The translations under genes were made by a program, and so were the position numbers. The notes beneath the pieces were generated by a model. It worked only from the letters and a program-made list of their open reading frames with translations, ran no database searches and was not told the DNA's origin. Positions 39,701 through 53,954 of a stretch of DNA of 64,000 bases are shown here, one piece after another. The DNA is taken from contig NC_071350.1 in the NCBI RefSeq assembly GCF_027744825.2, positions 248,001 through 312,000 of the forward strand. Reading direction: 5' to 3'. Source of the DNA: Synchiropus splendidus (Eukaryota > Chordata > Actinopteri > Syngnathiformes > Callionymidae). The first letter of the stretch is position 1. Each line of letters opens with the position of its first letter.

Positions 39701-42700
39701 TGCATTGTGCCATAACTTTTCAGGGAAGCTTCAGAACATGAAATTTTAACCTCCCACTATAGCAGAAAGGGTCTTTCTAGTAGTTGCACATCAAATCTAA
39801 ACTGTCTGAAGTGTTTTTCCAAAGTTATTAACACTTTTATGTTTGGCGTTCCGAAACCCACCTTATCTCAGGCTGAAAAGCGTTTTTGTGCATTGTGCCA
39901 TAACTTTTCAGGGAAGCTTCAGAACATGAAATTTTAACCTCCCACTATAGCAGAAAGGGTCTTTCTAGTAGTTGCACATCAAATCTAAACTGTCTGAAGT
40001 GTTTTTCCAAAGTTATCAACACTTTTATGTTTGGCGTTCCGAAACCCACCTTATCTCAGGCTGAAAAGCGTTTTTACGCATTGTGCCATAACTTTTCAGG
40101 GAAGCTTCAGAACATGAAATTTTAACCTCCCACTATAGCAGAAAGGGTCTTTCTAGTAGGTGCACATCAAATCTAAGCTCTCTGAAGTGTTTTTCGAAAG
40201 TTATCAACACTTTTATGTTTGGCGTTCCGAAACCCACCTTATCTCAGGCTGAAAAGCGTTTTTGTGCATTGTGCCATAACTTTTCAGGGAAGCTTCAGAA
40301 CATGAAATTTTAACCTCCCACTATAGCAGAAAGGGTCTTTCTAGTAGTTGCACATCAAATCTAAACTGTCTGAAGTGTTTTTCCAAAGTTATTAACACTT
40401 TTATGTTTGGCGTTCCGAAACCCACCTTATCTCAGGCTGAAAAGCGTTTTTGTGCATTGTGCCATAACTTTTCAGGGAACCTTCAGAACATGAAATTTTA
40501 ACCTCCCACTATAGCAGAAAGGGTCTTTCTAGTAGTTGCACATCAAATCTAAACTGTCTGAAGTGTTTTTCCAAAGTTATCAACACTTTTATGTTTGGCG
40601 TTCCGAAACCCACCTTATCTCAGGCTGAAAAGCGTTTTTACGCATTGTGCCATAACTTTTCAGGGAAGCTTCAGAACATGAAATTTTAACCTCCCACTAT
40701 AGCAGAAAGGGTCTTTCTAGTAGGTGCACATCAGATCTAAGCTCTCTGAAGTGTTTTTCGAAAGTTATCAACACTTTTATGTTTGGCGTTCCGAAACCCA
40801 CCTTATCTCAGGCTGAAAAGCGTTTTTGTGCATTGTGCCATAACTTTTCAGGGAAGCTTCAGAACATGAAATTTTAACCTCCCACTATAGCAGAAAGGGT
40901 CTTTCTAGTAGTTGCACATCAAATCTAAACTGTCTGAAGTGTTTTTCCAAAGTTATCAACACTTTTATGTTTGGCGTTCCGAAACCCACCTTATCTCAGG
41001 CTGAAAAGCGTTTTTGTGTATTGTGCCATAACTTTTCAGGGAAGCTTCAGAACATGAAATTTTAACCTCCCACTATATCAGAAAGGGTCTTTCTAGTAGT
41101 TGCACATCAAATCTAAGCTGTCTGAAGTGTTTTTCAAAAGTTATCAACACTTTTATGTTTGGCGTTCCGAAACCCACCTTATCTCAGGCTGAAAAGCGTT
41201 TTTGTGCATTGTGCCATAACTTTTCAGGAAAGCTTCAGAACATGAAATTTTAACCATCACTATAGCAGAAAGGGTCTTTCTAGTAGTTGCACATCAAATC
41301 TAAACTGTCTGAAGTGTTTTTCCAAAGTTATCAACACTTTTATGTTTGGCGTTCCGAAACCCACCTTATCTCAGGCTGAAAAGCGTTTTTACGCATTGTG
41401 CCATAACTTTTCAGGGAAGCTTCAGAACATGAAATTTTAACCTCCCACTATAGCAGAAAGGGTCTTTCTAGTAGGTGCACATCAAATCTAAGCTCTCTGA
41501 AGTGTTTTTCGAAAGTTATCAACACTTTTATGTTTGGCGTTCCGAAACCCACCTTATCTCACGCTGAAAAGCGTTTTTGTGCATTGTGCCATAACTTTTC
41601 AGGGAAGCTTCAGAACATGAAATTTTAACCTCCCACTATAGCAGAAAGGGTCTTTCTAGTAGTTGCACATCAAATCTAAACTGTCTGAAGTGTTTTTCCA
41701 AAGTTATCAACACTTTTATGTTTGGCGTTCCGAAACCCACCTTATCTCAGGCTGAAAAGCGTTTTTACGCATTGTGCCATAACTTTTCAGGGAAGCTTCA
41801 GAACATGAAATTTTAACCTCCCACTATAGCAGAAAGGGTCTTTCTAGTAGGTGCACATCAAATCTAAGCTGTCTGAAGTGTTTTTCGAAAGTTATCAACA
41901 CTTTTATGTTTGGCGTTCCGAAACCCACCTTATCTCAGGCTGAAAAGCGTTTTTGTGCATTGTGCCATAACTTTTCAGGGAAGCTTCAGAACATGAAATT
42001 TTAACCTCCCACTATAGCAGAAAGGGTCTTTCTAGTAGTTGCACATCAAATCTAAGGTGTCTGAAGTGTTTTTCCAAAGTTATCAACACTTTTATGTTTG
42101 GCGTTCCGAAACCCACCTTATCTCAGGCTGAAAAGCGTTTTTACGCATTGTGCCATAACTTTTCAGGGAAGCTTCAGAACATGAAATTTTAACCTCCCAC
42201 TATAGCAGAAAGGGTCTTTCTAGTAGGTGCACATCAAATCTAAGCTCTCTGAAGTGTTTTTCGAAAGTTATCAACACTTTTATGTTTGGCGTTCCGAAAC
42301 CCACCTTATCTCAGGCTGAAAAGCGTTTTTGTGCATTGTGCCATAACTTTTCAGGGAAGCTTCAGAACATGAAATTTTAACCTCCCACTATAGCAGAAAG
42401 GGTCTTTCTAGTAGTTGCACATCAAATCTAAACTGTCTGAAGTGTTTTTCCAAAGTTATTAACACTTTTATGTTTGGCGTTCCGAAACCCACCTTATCTC
42501 AGGCTGAAAAGCGTTTTTGTGCATTGTGCCATAACTTTTCAGGGAAGCTTCAGAACATAAAATTTTAACCTCCCACTATAGCAGAAAGGGTCTTTCTAGT
42601 AGTTGCACATCAAATCTAAACTGTCTGAGGTGTTTTTCCAAAGTTATTAACACTTTTATGTTTGGCGTTCCGAAACCCACCTTATCTCAGGCTGAAAAGC

Positions 42701-45700
42701 GTTTTTGTGCATTGTGCCATAACTTTTCAGGGAAGCTTCAGAACATGAAATTTTAACCTCCCACTATAGCAGAAAGGGTCTTTCTAGTAGGTGCACATCA
42801 AATCTAAACTGTCTGAAGTGTTTTTCCAAAGTTATCAACACTTTTATGTTTGGCGTTCCGAAACCCACCTTATCTCAGGCTGAAAAGCGTTTTTACGCAT
42901 TGTGCCATAACTTTTCAGGGAAGCTTCAGAACATGAAATTTTAACCTCCCACTATAGCAGAAAGGGTCTTTCTAGTAGGTGCACATCAAATCTAAGCTGT
43001 CTGAAGTGTTTTTCGAAAGTTATCAACACTTTTATGTTTGGCGTTCCGAAACCCACCTTATCTCAGGCTGAAAAGCGTTTTTGTGCATTGTGCCATAACT
43101 TTTCAGGGAAGCTTCAGAACATGAAATTTTAACCTCCCACTATAGCAGAAAGGGTCTTTCTAGTAGTTGCACATCAAATCTAAGCTGTCTGAAGTGTTTT
43201 TCCAAAGTTATCAACACTTTTATGTTTGGCGTTCCGAAACCCACCTTATGTCAGGCTGAAAAGCGTTTTTGTGCATTGTGCCATAACTTTTCAGGGAAGC
43301 TTCAGAACATGAAATTTTAACCTCCCACTATAGCAGAAAGGGTCTTTCTAGTAGTTGCACATCAAATCTAAACTGTCTGAAGTGTTTTTCCAAAGTTATT
43401 AACACTTTTATGTTTGGCGTTCCGAAACCCACCTTATCTCAGGCTGAAAAGCGTTTTTGTGCATTGTGCCATAACTTTTCAGGGAAGCTTCAGAACATGA
43501 AATTTTAACCTCCCACTATAGCAGAAAGGGTCTTTCTAGTAGGTGCACATCAAATCTAAACTGTCTGAAGTGTTTTTCCAAAGTTATCAACACTTTTATG
43601 TTTGGCGTTCCGAAACCCACCTTATCTCAGGCTGAAAAGCGTTTTTACGCATTGTGCCATAACTTTTCAGGGAAGCTTCAGAACATGAAATTTTAACCTC
43701 CCACTATAGCAGAAAGGGTCTTTCTAGTAGGTGCACATCAAATCTAAGCTGTCTGAAGTGTTTTTCGAAAGTTATCAACACTTTTATGTTTGGCGTTCCG
43801 AAACCCACCTTATCTCAGGCTGAAAAGCGTTTTTGTGCATTGTGCCATAACTTTTCAGGAAAGCTTCAGAACATGAAATTTTAACCTCCCACTATAGCAG
43901 AAAGGGTCTTTCTAGTAGGTGCACATCAAATCTAAGCTCTCTGAAGTGTTTTTCGAAAGTTATCAACACTTTTATGTTTGGCGTTCCGAAACCCACCTTA
44001 TCTCAGGCTGAAAAGCGTTTTTGTGCATTGTGCCATAACTTTTCAGGGAAGCTTCAGAACATGAAATTTTAACCTCCCACTATAGCAGAAAGGGTCTTTC
44101 TAGTAGTTGCACATCAAATCTAAACTGTCTGAAGTGTTTTTCCAAAGTTATTAACACTTTTATGTTTGGCGTTCCGAAACCCAGCTTATCTCAGGCTGAA
44201 AAGCGTTTTTGTGCATTGTGCCATAACTTTTCAGGGAAGCTTCAGAACATGAAATTTTAACCTCCCACTATAGCAGAAAGGGTCTTTCTAGTAGTTGCAC
44301 ATCAAATCTAAACTGTCTGAAGTGTTTTTCCAAAGTTATCAACACTTTTATGTTTGGCGTTCCGAAACCCACCTTATCTCAGGCTGAAAAGCGTTTTTAC
44401 GCATTGTGCCATAACTTTTCAGGGAAGCTTCAGAACATGAAATTTTAACCTCCCACTATAGCAGAAAGGGTCTTTCTAGTAGGTGCACATCAAATCTAAG
44501 CTGTCTGAAGTGTTTTTCGAAAGTTATCAACACTTTTATGTTTGGCGTTCCGAAACCCACCTTATCTCAGGCTGAAAAGCGTTTTTGTGCATTGTGCCAT
44601 AACTTTTCAGGGAAGCTTCAGAACATGAAATTTTAACCTCCCACTATAGCAGAAAGGGTCTTTCTAGTAGTTGCACATCAAATCTAAACTGTCTGAAGTG
44701 TTTTTCCAAAGTTATTAACACTTTTATGTTTGGCGTTCCGAAACCCACCTTATCTCAGGCTGAAAAGCGTTTTTGTGCATTGTGCCATAACTTTTCAGGG
44801 AAGCTTCAGAACATGAAATTTTAACCTCCCACTATAGCAGAAAGGGTCTTTCTAGTAGTTGCACATCAAATCTAAAATGTCTGAAGTGTTTTTCCAAAGT
44901 TATCAACACTTTTATGTTTGGCGTTCCGAAACCCACCTTATCTCAGGCTGAAAAGCGTTTTTACGCATTGTGCCATAACTTTTCAGGGAAGCTTCAGAAC
45001 ATGAAATTTTAACCTCCCACTATAGCAGAAAGGGTCTTTCTAGTAGGTGCACATCAAATGTAAGCTCTCTGAAGTGTTTTTCGAAAGTTATCAACACTTT
45101 TATGTTTGGCGTTCCGAAACCCACCTTATCTCAGGCTGAAAAGCGTTTTTGTGCATTGTGCCATAACTTTTCAGGGAAGCTTCAGAACATGAAATTTTAA
45201 CCTCCCACTATAGCAGAAAGGGTCTTTCTAGTAGTTGCACATCAAATCTAAGCTGTCTGAAGTGTTTTTCCAAAGTTATCAACACTTTTATGTTTGGCGT
45301 TCCGAAACCCACCTTATCTCAGGCTGAAAAGCGTTTTTGTGCATTGTGCCATAACTTTTCAGGGAAGCTTCAGAACATGAAATTTTAACCTCCCACTATA
45401 GCAGAAAGGGTCTTTCTAGTAGTTGCACATCAAATCTAAACTGTCTGAAGTGTTTTTCCAAAGTTATCAACACTTTTATGTTTGGCGTTCCGAAACCCAC
45501 CTTATCTCAGGCTGAAAAGCGTTTTTACGCATTGTGCCATAACTTTTCAGGGAAGCTTCAGAACATGAAATTTTAACCTCCCACTATAGCAGAAAGGGTC
45601 TTTCTAGTAGGTGCACATCAAATCTAAGCTCTCTGAAGTGTTTTTCGAAAGTTATCAACACTTTTATGTTTGGCGTTCCGAAACCCACCTTATCTCAGGC

Positions 45701-47780
45701 TGAAAAGCGTTTTTGTGCATTGTGCCATAACTTTTCAGGGAAGCTTCAGAACATGAAATTTTAACCTCCCACTATAGCAGAAAGGGTCTTTCTAGTAGTT
45801 GCACATCAAATCTAAACTGTCTGAAGTGTTTTTCCAAAGTTATTAACACTTTTATGTTTGGCGTTCCGAAACCCACCTTATCTCAGGCTGAAAAGCGTTT
45901 TTGTGCATTGTGCCATAACTTTTCAGGGAAGCTTCAGAACATAAAATTTTAACCTCCCACTATAGCAGAAAGGGTCTTTCTAGTAGTTGCACATCAAATC
46001 TAAACTGTCTGAAGTGTTTTTCCAAAGTTATTAACACTTTTATGTTTGGCGTTCCGAAACCCACCTTATCTCAGGCTGAAAAGCGTTTTTGTGCATTGTG
46101 CCATAACTTTTCAGGGAAGCTTCAGAACATGAAATTTTAACCTCCCACTATAGCAGAAAGGGTCTTTCTAGTAGGTGCACATCAAATCTAAACTGTCTGA
46201 AGTGTTTTTCCAAAGTTATCAACACTTTTATGTTTGGCGTTCCGAAACCCACCTTATCTCAGGCTGAAAAGCGTTTTTACGCATTGTGCCATAACTTTTC
46301 AGGGAAGCTTCAGAACATGAAATTTTAACCTCCCACTATAGCAGAAAGGGTCTTTCTAGTAGGTGCACATCAAATCTAAGCTGTCTGAAGTGTTTTTCGA
46401 AAGTTATCAACACTTTTATGTTTGGCGTTCCGAAACCCACCTTATCTCAGGCTGAAAAGCGTTTTTGTGCATTGTGCCATAACTTTTCAGGAAAGCTTCA
46501 GAACATGAAATTTTAACCTCCCACTATAGCAGAAAGGGTCTTTCTAGTAGGTGCACATCAAATCTAAGCTCTCTGAAGTGTTTTTCGAACGTTATCAACA
46601 CTTTTATGTTTGGCGTTCCGAAACCCACCTTATCTCAGGCTGAAAAGCGTTTTTGTGCATTGTGCCATAACTTTTCAGGGAAGCTTCAGAACATGAAATT
46701 TTAACCTCCCACTATAGCAGAAAGGGTCTTTCTAGTAGTTGCACATCAAATCTAAACTGTCTGAAGTGTTTTTCCAAAGTTATCAACACTTTTATGTTTG
46801 GCGTTCCGAAACCCACCTTATCTCAGGCTGAAAAGCGTTTTTACGCATTGTGCCATAACTTTTCAGGGAAGCTTCAGAACATGAAATTTTAACCTCCCAC
46901 TATAGCAGAAAGGGTCTTTCTAGTAGGTGCACATCAAATCTAAGCTGTCTGAAGTGTTTTTCGAAAGTTATCAACACTTTTATGTTTGGCGTTCCGAAAC
47001 CCACCTTATCTCAGGCTGAAAAGCGTTTTTGTGCATTGTGCCATAACTTTTCAGGGAAGCTTCAGAACATGAAATTTTAACCTCCCACTATAGCAGAAAG
47101 GGTCTTTCTAGTAGTTGCACATCAAATCTAAACTGTCTGAAGTGTTTTTCCAAAGTTATTAACACTTTTATGTTTGGCGTTCCGAAACCCACCTTATCTC
47201 AGGCTGAAAAGCGTTTTTGTGCATTGTGCCATAACTTTTCAGGGAAGCTTCAGAACATGAAATTTTAACCTCCCACTATAGCAGAAAGGGTCTTTCTAGT
47301 AGTTGCACATCAAATCTAAAATGTCTGAAGTGTTTTTCCAAAGTTATTAACAGTTTTATGTTTTGCGTTCCGAAACCCACTTTATCTCAGGCTGAAAAGC
47401 GTTTTTGTGCATTGTGCCATAACTTTTCAGGGAACCTTCAGAACATGAAATTTTAACCTCCCACTATAGCAGAAAGGGTCTTTCTAGTAGTTGCACATCA
47501 AATCTAAACTGTCTGAAGTGTTTTTCCAAAGTTATCAACACTTTTATGTTTGGCGTTCCGAAACCCACCTTATCTCAGGCTGAAAAGCGTTTTTGTGCAT
47601 TGTGCCATAACTTTTCAGGGAAGCTTCAGAACAAGAAATTTTAACCTCCCACTATAGCAGAAAGGGTCTTTCTAGTAGTTGCACATCAAAGCTAAGCTGT
47701 CTGAAGTGTTTTTCAAAAGTTATCAACACTTTTATGTTTGGCGTTCCGAAACCCACCTTATCTCAGGCTGGAAAGCGTTT
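39701..47780 (+). repeat. Large duplicated block, copy 2 (43 monomers)
   Basis: This is the second copy of 29000-39700. The first part matches at 10,715 bp (AACCTT 40478, CAGATC near 40733, the one-base deletion at 41256, AAGGTGTC near 42054, CCCAGCTT near 44182, AAAATGTC near 44875, AAATGTAAG 45056). The last part matches at 8083 bp (CGAACG 46586 with 38503, AACAGTTTTATG near 47350 with 39267, AACAAGAAA near 47631 with 39548, GGCTGGAAAG near 47768 with 39685). It holds a single copy of the inner 13-mer and lacks one F-type monomer present at 34592. Private changes occur near 41552, 43250, 47690 and 47896. Confidence 0.85.
41172..41358 (+). repeat. 187-bp monomer with one-base deletion, second copy
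   Basis: It carries the identical AACCATCACTA change at 41252-41262, in the same monomer context as 30457-30643 and at the 57-monomer offset. It is therefore a duplicate of one mutation rather than an independent deletion. Confidence 0.9.
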
Positions 47781-50700
47781 TTGTGCATTGTGCCATAACT
47801 TTTCAGGGAAGCTTCAGAACATGAAATTTTAACCTCCCACTATAGCAGAAAGGGTCTTTCTAGTAGTTGCACATCAAATCTAAACTGTCTGAAGTGCTTT
47901 TCCAAAGTTATTAACACTTTTATGTTTGGCGTTCCGAAACCCACCTTATCTCAGGCTGAAAAGCGTTTTTGTGCATTGTGCCATAACTTTTCAGGGAAGC
48001 TTCAGAACATGAAATTTTAACCTCCCACTATAGCAGAAAGGGTCTTTCTAGTAGTTGCACATCAAATCTAAACTGTCTGAAGTGTTTTTCCAAAGTTATC
48101 AACACTTTTATGTTTGGCGTTCCGAAACCCACCTTATCTCAGGCTGAAAAGCGTTTTTGTGCATTGTGCCATAACTTTTCAGGGAAGCTTCAGAACATGA
48201 AATTTTAACCTCCCACTATAGCAGAAATGGTCTTTCTAGTAGTTGCACATCAAATCTAAGCTGTCTGAAGTGTTTTTCAAAAGTTATCAACACTTTTATG
48301 TTTGGCGTTCCGAAACCCACCTTATCTCAGGCTGAAAAGCGTTTTTGTGCATTGTGCCATAACTTTTCAGGAAAGCTTCAGAACATGAAATTTTAACCTC
48401 CCACTATAGCAGAAAGGGTCGTTCTAGTAGTTGCACATCAAATCTAAACTGTCTGAAGTGTTTTTCCAAAGTTATCAACACTTTTATGTTTGGCGTTCCG
48501 AAACCCACCTTATCTCAGGCTGAAAAGCGTTTTTGTGCATTGTGCCATAACTTTTCAGGGAAGCTTCAGAACATGAAATTTTAACCTCCCACTATAGCAG
48601 AAAGGGTCTTTCTAGTAGTTGCACATCAAATCTAAGCTGTCTGAAGTGTTTTTCAAAAGTTATCAACACTTTTATGTTTGGCGTTCCGAAACCCACCTTA
48701 TCTCAGGCTGAAAAGCGTTTTTGTGCATTGTGCCATAACTTTTCAGGAAAGCTTCAGAACATGAAATTTTAACCTCCCACTATAGCAGAAAGGGTCTTTC
48801 TAGTAGTTGCACATCAAATCTAAACTGTTTGAAGTGTTTTTCCAAAGTTATCAACACTTTTATGTTTGGCGTTCCGAAACCCACCTTATCTCAGGCTGAA
48901 AAGCGTTTTTACGCATTGTGCCATAACTTTTCAGGGAAGCTTCAGAACATGAAATTTTAACCTCCCACTATAGCAGAAAGGGTCTTTCTAGTAGGTGCAC
49001 ATCAAATCTAAGCTCTCTGAAGTGTTTTTCGAAAGTTATCAACACTTTTATGTTTGGCGTTCCGAAACCCACCTTATCTCAGGCTGAAAAGCGTTTTTGT
49101 GCATTGTGCCATAACTTTTCAGGGAAGCTTCAGAACATGAAATTTTAACCTCCCACTATAGCAGAAAGGGTCTTTCTAGTAGTTGCACATCAAATCTAAA
49201 CTGTCTGAAGTGTTTTTCCTAAGTTATTAACACTTTTATGTTTGGCGTTCCGTAACCCACCTTATCTCAGGCTGAAAAGCGTTTTTGTGCATTGTGCCAT
49301 AACTTTTCAGGGAAGCTTCAGAACATGAAATTTTAACCTCCCACTATAGCAGAAAGGGTCTTTCTAGTAGTTGCACATCAAATCTAAACTGTCTGAAGTG
49401 TTTTTCCAAAGTTATCAACACTTTTATGTTTGGCGTTCCGAAACCCACCTTATCTCAGGCTGAAAAGCGTTTTTGTGCATTGTGCCATAACTTTTCAGGG
49501 AAGCTTCAGAACATGAAATTTTAACCTCCCACTATAGCAGAAAGGGTCTTTCTAGTAGTTGCACATCAAATCTAAGCTGTCTGAAGTGTTTTTCAAAAGT
49601 TATCAACACTTTTATGTTTGGCGTTCCGAAACCCACCTTATCTCAGGCTGAAAAGCGTTTTTGTGCATTGTGCCATAACTTTTCAGGAAAGCTTCAGAAC
49701 ATGAAATTTTAACCTCCCACTATAGCAGAAAGGGTCTTTCTAGTAGTTGCACATCAAATCTAAACTGTCTGAAGTGTTTTTCCAAAGTTATCAACACTTT
49801 TATGTTTGGCGTTCCGAAACCCACCTTATCTCAGGCTGAAAAGCGTTTTTACGCATTGTGCCATAACTTTTCAGGGAAGCTTCAGAACATGAAATTTTAA
49901 CCTCCCACTATAGCAGAAAGGGTCTTTCTAGTAGGTGCACATCAAATCTAAGCTCTCTGAAGTGTTTTTCGAAAGTTATCAACACTTTTATGTTTGGCGT
50001 TCCGAAACCCACCTTATCTCAGGCTGAAAAGCGTTTTTGTGCATTGTGCCATAACTTTTCAGGAAAGCTTCAGAACATGAAATTTTAACCTCCCACTATA
50101 GCAGAAAGGGTCTTTCTAGTAGTTGCACATCAAATCTAAACTGTCTGAAGTGTTTTTCCAAAGTTATTAACACTTTTATGTTTGGCGTTCCGAAACCCAC
50201 CTTATCTCAGGCTGAAAAGCGTTTTTGTGCATTGTGCCATAACTTTTCAGGGAAGCTTCAGAACATGAAATTTTAACCTCCCACTATAGCAGAAAGGGTC
50301 TTTCTAGTAGTTGCACATCAAATCTAAACTGTCTGAAGTGTTTTTCCAAAGTTATCAACACTTTTATGTTTGGCGTTCCGAAACCCACCTTATCTCAGGC
50401 TGAAAAGCGTTTTTGTGCATTGTGCCATAACTTTTCAGGGAAGCTTCAGAACATGAAATTTTAACCTCCCACTATAGCAGAAAGGGTCTTTCTAGTAGTT
50501 GCACATCAAATCTAAACTGTCTGAAGTGTTTTTCCAAAGTTATCAACACTTTTATGTTTGGCGTTCCGAAACCCACCTTATCTCAGGCTGAAAAGCGTTT
50601 TTACGCATTGTGCCATAACCTTTCAGGGAAGCTTCAGAACATGAAATTTTAACCTCCCACTATAGCAGAAAGGGTCTTTCTAGTAGTTGCACATCAAATC

Positions 50701-53700
50701 TAAACTGTCTGAAGTGTTTTTCCAAAGTTATCAACACTTTTATGTTTGGCGTTCCGAAACCCACCTTATCTCAGGCTGAAAAGCGTTTTTACGCATTGTG
50801 CCATAACTTTTCAGGGAAGCTTCAGAACATGAAATTTTAACCTCCCACTATAGCAGAAAGGGTCTTTCTAGTAGGTGCACATCAAATCTAAGCTCTCTGA
50901 AGTGTTTTTCGAAAGTTATCAACACTTTTATGTTTGGCGTTCCGAAACCCACCTTATCTCAGGCTGAAAAGCGTTTTTGTGCATTGTGCCATAACTTTTC
51001 AGGGAAGCTTCAGAACATGAAATTTTAACCTCCCACTATAGCAGAAAGGGTCTTTCTAGTAGTTGCACATCAAATCTAAACTGTCTGAAGTGTTTTTCCA
51101 AAGTTATTAACACTTTTATGTTTGGCGTTCCGAAACCCACCTTATCTCAGGCTGAAAAGCGTTTTTGTGCATTGTGCCATAACTTTTCAGGGAAGCTTCA
51201 GAACATGAAATTTTAACCTTCCACTATAGCAGAAAGGGTCTTTCTAGTAGTTGCACATCAAATCTAAACTGTCTGAAGTGTTTTTCAAAAGTTATCAACA
51301 CTTTTATGTTTGGCGTTCCGAAACCCACCTTATCTCAGGCTGAAAAGCGTTTTTGTGCATTGTGCCATAACTTTTCAGGAAAGCTTCAGAACATGAAATT
51401 TTAACCTCACACTATAGCAGAAAGGGTCTTTCTAGCAGTTGCACATCAAATCTAAACTGTCTGAAGTGTTTTTCCAAAGTTATCAACACTTTTATGTTTG
51501 GCGTTCCGAAACCCACCTTATCTCAGGCTGAAAAGCGTTTTTGTGCATTGTGCCATAACTTTTCAGGGAAGCTTCAGAACATGAAATTTTAACCTCCCAC
51601 TATAGCAGAAAGGGTCTTTCTAGTAGTTGCACATCAAATCTAAGCTGTCTGAAGTGTTTTTCAAAAGTTATCAACACTTTTATGTTTGGCGTTCCGAAAC
51701 CCACCTTATCTCAGGCTGAAAAGCGTTTTTGTGCATTGTGCCATAACTTTTCAGGGAAGCTTCAGAACATGAAATTTTAACCTCCCACTATAGCAGAAAG
51801 GGTCTTTCTAGTAGTTGCACATCAAATCTAAACTGTCTGAAGTGTTTTTCCAAAGTTATCAACACTTTTATGTTTGGCGTTCCGAAACCCACCTTATCTC
51901 AGGCTGAAAAGCGTTTTTACGCATTGTGCCATAACTTTTCAGGGAAGCCTCAGAACATGAAATTTTAACCTCCCACTATAGCAGAAAGGGTCTTTCTAGT
52001 AGGTGCACATCAAATCTAAGCTCTCTGAAGTGTTTTTCGAAAGTTATCAACACTTTTATGTTTGGCGTTCCGAAACCCACCTTATCTCAGGCTGAAAAGC
52101 GTTTTTGTGCATTGTGCCATAACTTTTCAGGGAAGCTTCAGAACATGAAATTTTAACCTCCCACTATAGCAGAAAGGGTCTTTCTAGTAGTTGCACATCA
52201 AATCTAAACTGTCTGAAGTGTTTTTCCAAAGTTATCAACACTTTTATGTTTGGCGTTCCGAAACCCACCTTATCTCAGGCTGAAAAGCGTTTTTGTGCAT
52301 TGTGCCATAACTTTTCAGGGAAGCTTCAGAACATGAAATTTTAACCTCCCACTATATCAGAAAGGGTCTTTCTAGTAGTTGCACATCAAATCTAAGCTGT
52401 CTGAAGTGTTTTTCAAAAGTTATCAACACTTTTATGTTTGGCGTTCCGAAACCCACCTTATCTCAGGCTGAAAAGCGTTTTTGTGCATTGTGCCATAACT
52501 TTTCAGGAAAGCTTCAGAACATGAAATTTTAACCTCCCACTATAGCAGAAAGGGTCTTTCTAGTAGTTGCAAATCAAATCTAAACTGTCTGAAGTGTTTT
52601 TCCAAAGTTATCAACACTTTTATGTTTGGCGTTCCGAAACCCACCTTATCTCAGGCTGAAAAGCGTTTTTGTGCATTGTGCCATAACTTTTCAGGGAAGC
52701 TTCAGAACATGAAATTTTAACCTCCCACTATAGCAGAAAGGGTCTTTCTAGTAGGTGCACATCAAATCTAAGCTCTCTGAAGTGTTTTTCGAAAGTTATG
52801 AACACTTTTATGTTTGGCGTTCCGAAACCCACCTTATCTCAGGCTGAAAAGCGTTTTTGTGCATTGTGCCATAACTTTTCAGGGAAGCTTCAGAACATGA
52901 AATTTTAACCTCCCACTATAGCAGAAAGGGTCTTTCTAGTAGTTGCACATCAAATCTAAACTGTTTGAAGTGTTTTTCCAAAGTTATCAACACTTTTATG
53001 TTTGGCGTTCCGAAACCCACCTTATCTCAGGCTGAAAAGCGTTTTTACGCATTGTGCCATAACTTTTCAGGGAAGCTTCAGAACATGAAATTTTAACCTC
53101 CCACTATAGCAGAAAGGGTCTTTCTAGTAGGTGCACATCAAATCTAAGCTCTCTGAAGTGTTTTTCGAAAGTTATCAACACTTTTATGTTTGGCGTTCCG
53201 AAACCCACCTTATCTCAGGCTGAAAAGCGTTTTTGTGCATTGTGCCATAACTTTTCAGGGAAGCTTCAGAACATGAAATTTTAACCTCCCACTATAGCAG
53301 AAAGGGTCTTTCTAGTAGTTGCACATCAAATCTAAACTGTCTGAAGTGTTTTTCCAAAGTTATTAACACTTTTATGTTTGGCGTTCCGTAACCCACCTTA
53401 TCTCAGGCTGAAAAGCGTTTTTGTGCATTGTGCCATAACTTTTCAGGGAAGCTTCAGAACATGAAATTTTAACCTCCCACTATAGCAGAAAGGGTCTTTC
53501 TAGTAGTTGCACATCAAATCTAAACTGTCTGAAGTGTTTTTCCAAAGTTATCAACACTTTTATGTTTGGCGTTCCGAAACCCACCTTATCTCAGGCTGAA
53601 AAGCGTTTTTGTGCATTGTGCCATAACTTTTCAGGGAAGCTTCAGAACATGAAATTTTAACCTCCCACTATAGCAGAAAGGGTCTTTCTAGTAGTTGCAC

Positions 53701-53954
53701 ATCAAATCTAAGCTGTCTGAAGTGTTTTTCAAAAGTTATCAACACTTTTATGTTTGGCGTTCCGAAACCCACCTTATCTCAGGCTGAAAAGCGTTTTTGT
53801 GCATTGTGCCATAACTTTACAGGAAAGCTTCAGAACATGAAATTTTAACCTCCCACTATAGCAGAAAGGGTCTTTCTAGTAGTTGCACATCAAATCTAAA
53901 CTGTCTGAAGTGTTTTTCCAAAGTTATCAACACTTTTATGTTTGGCGTTCCGAA

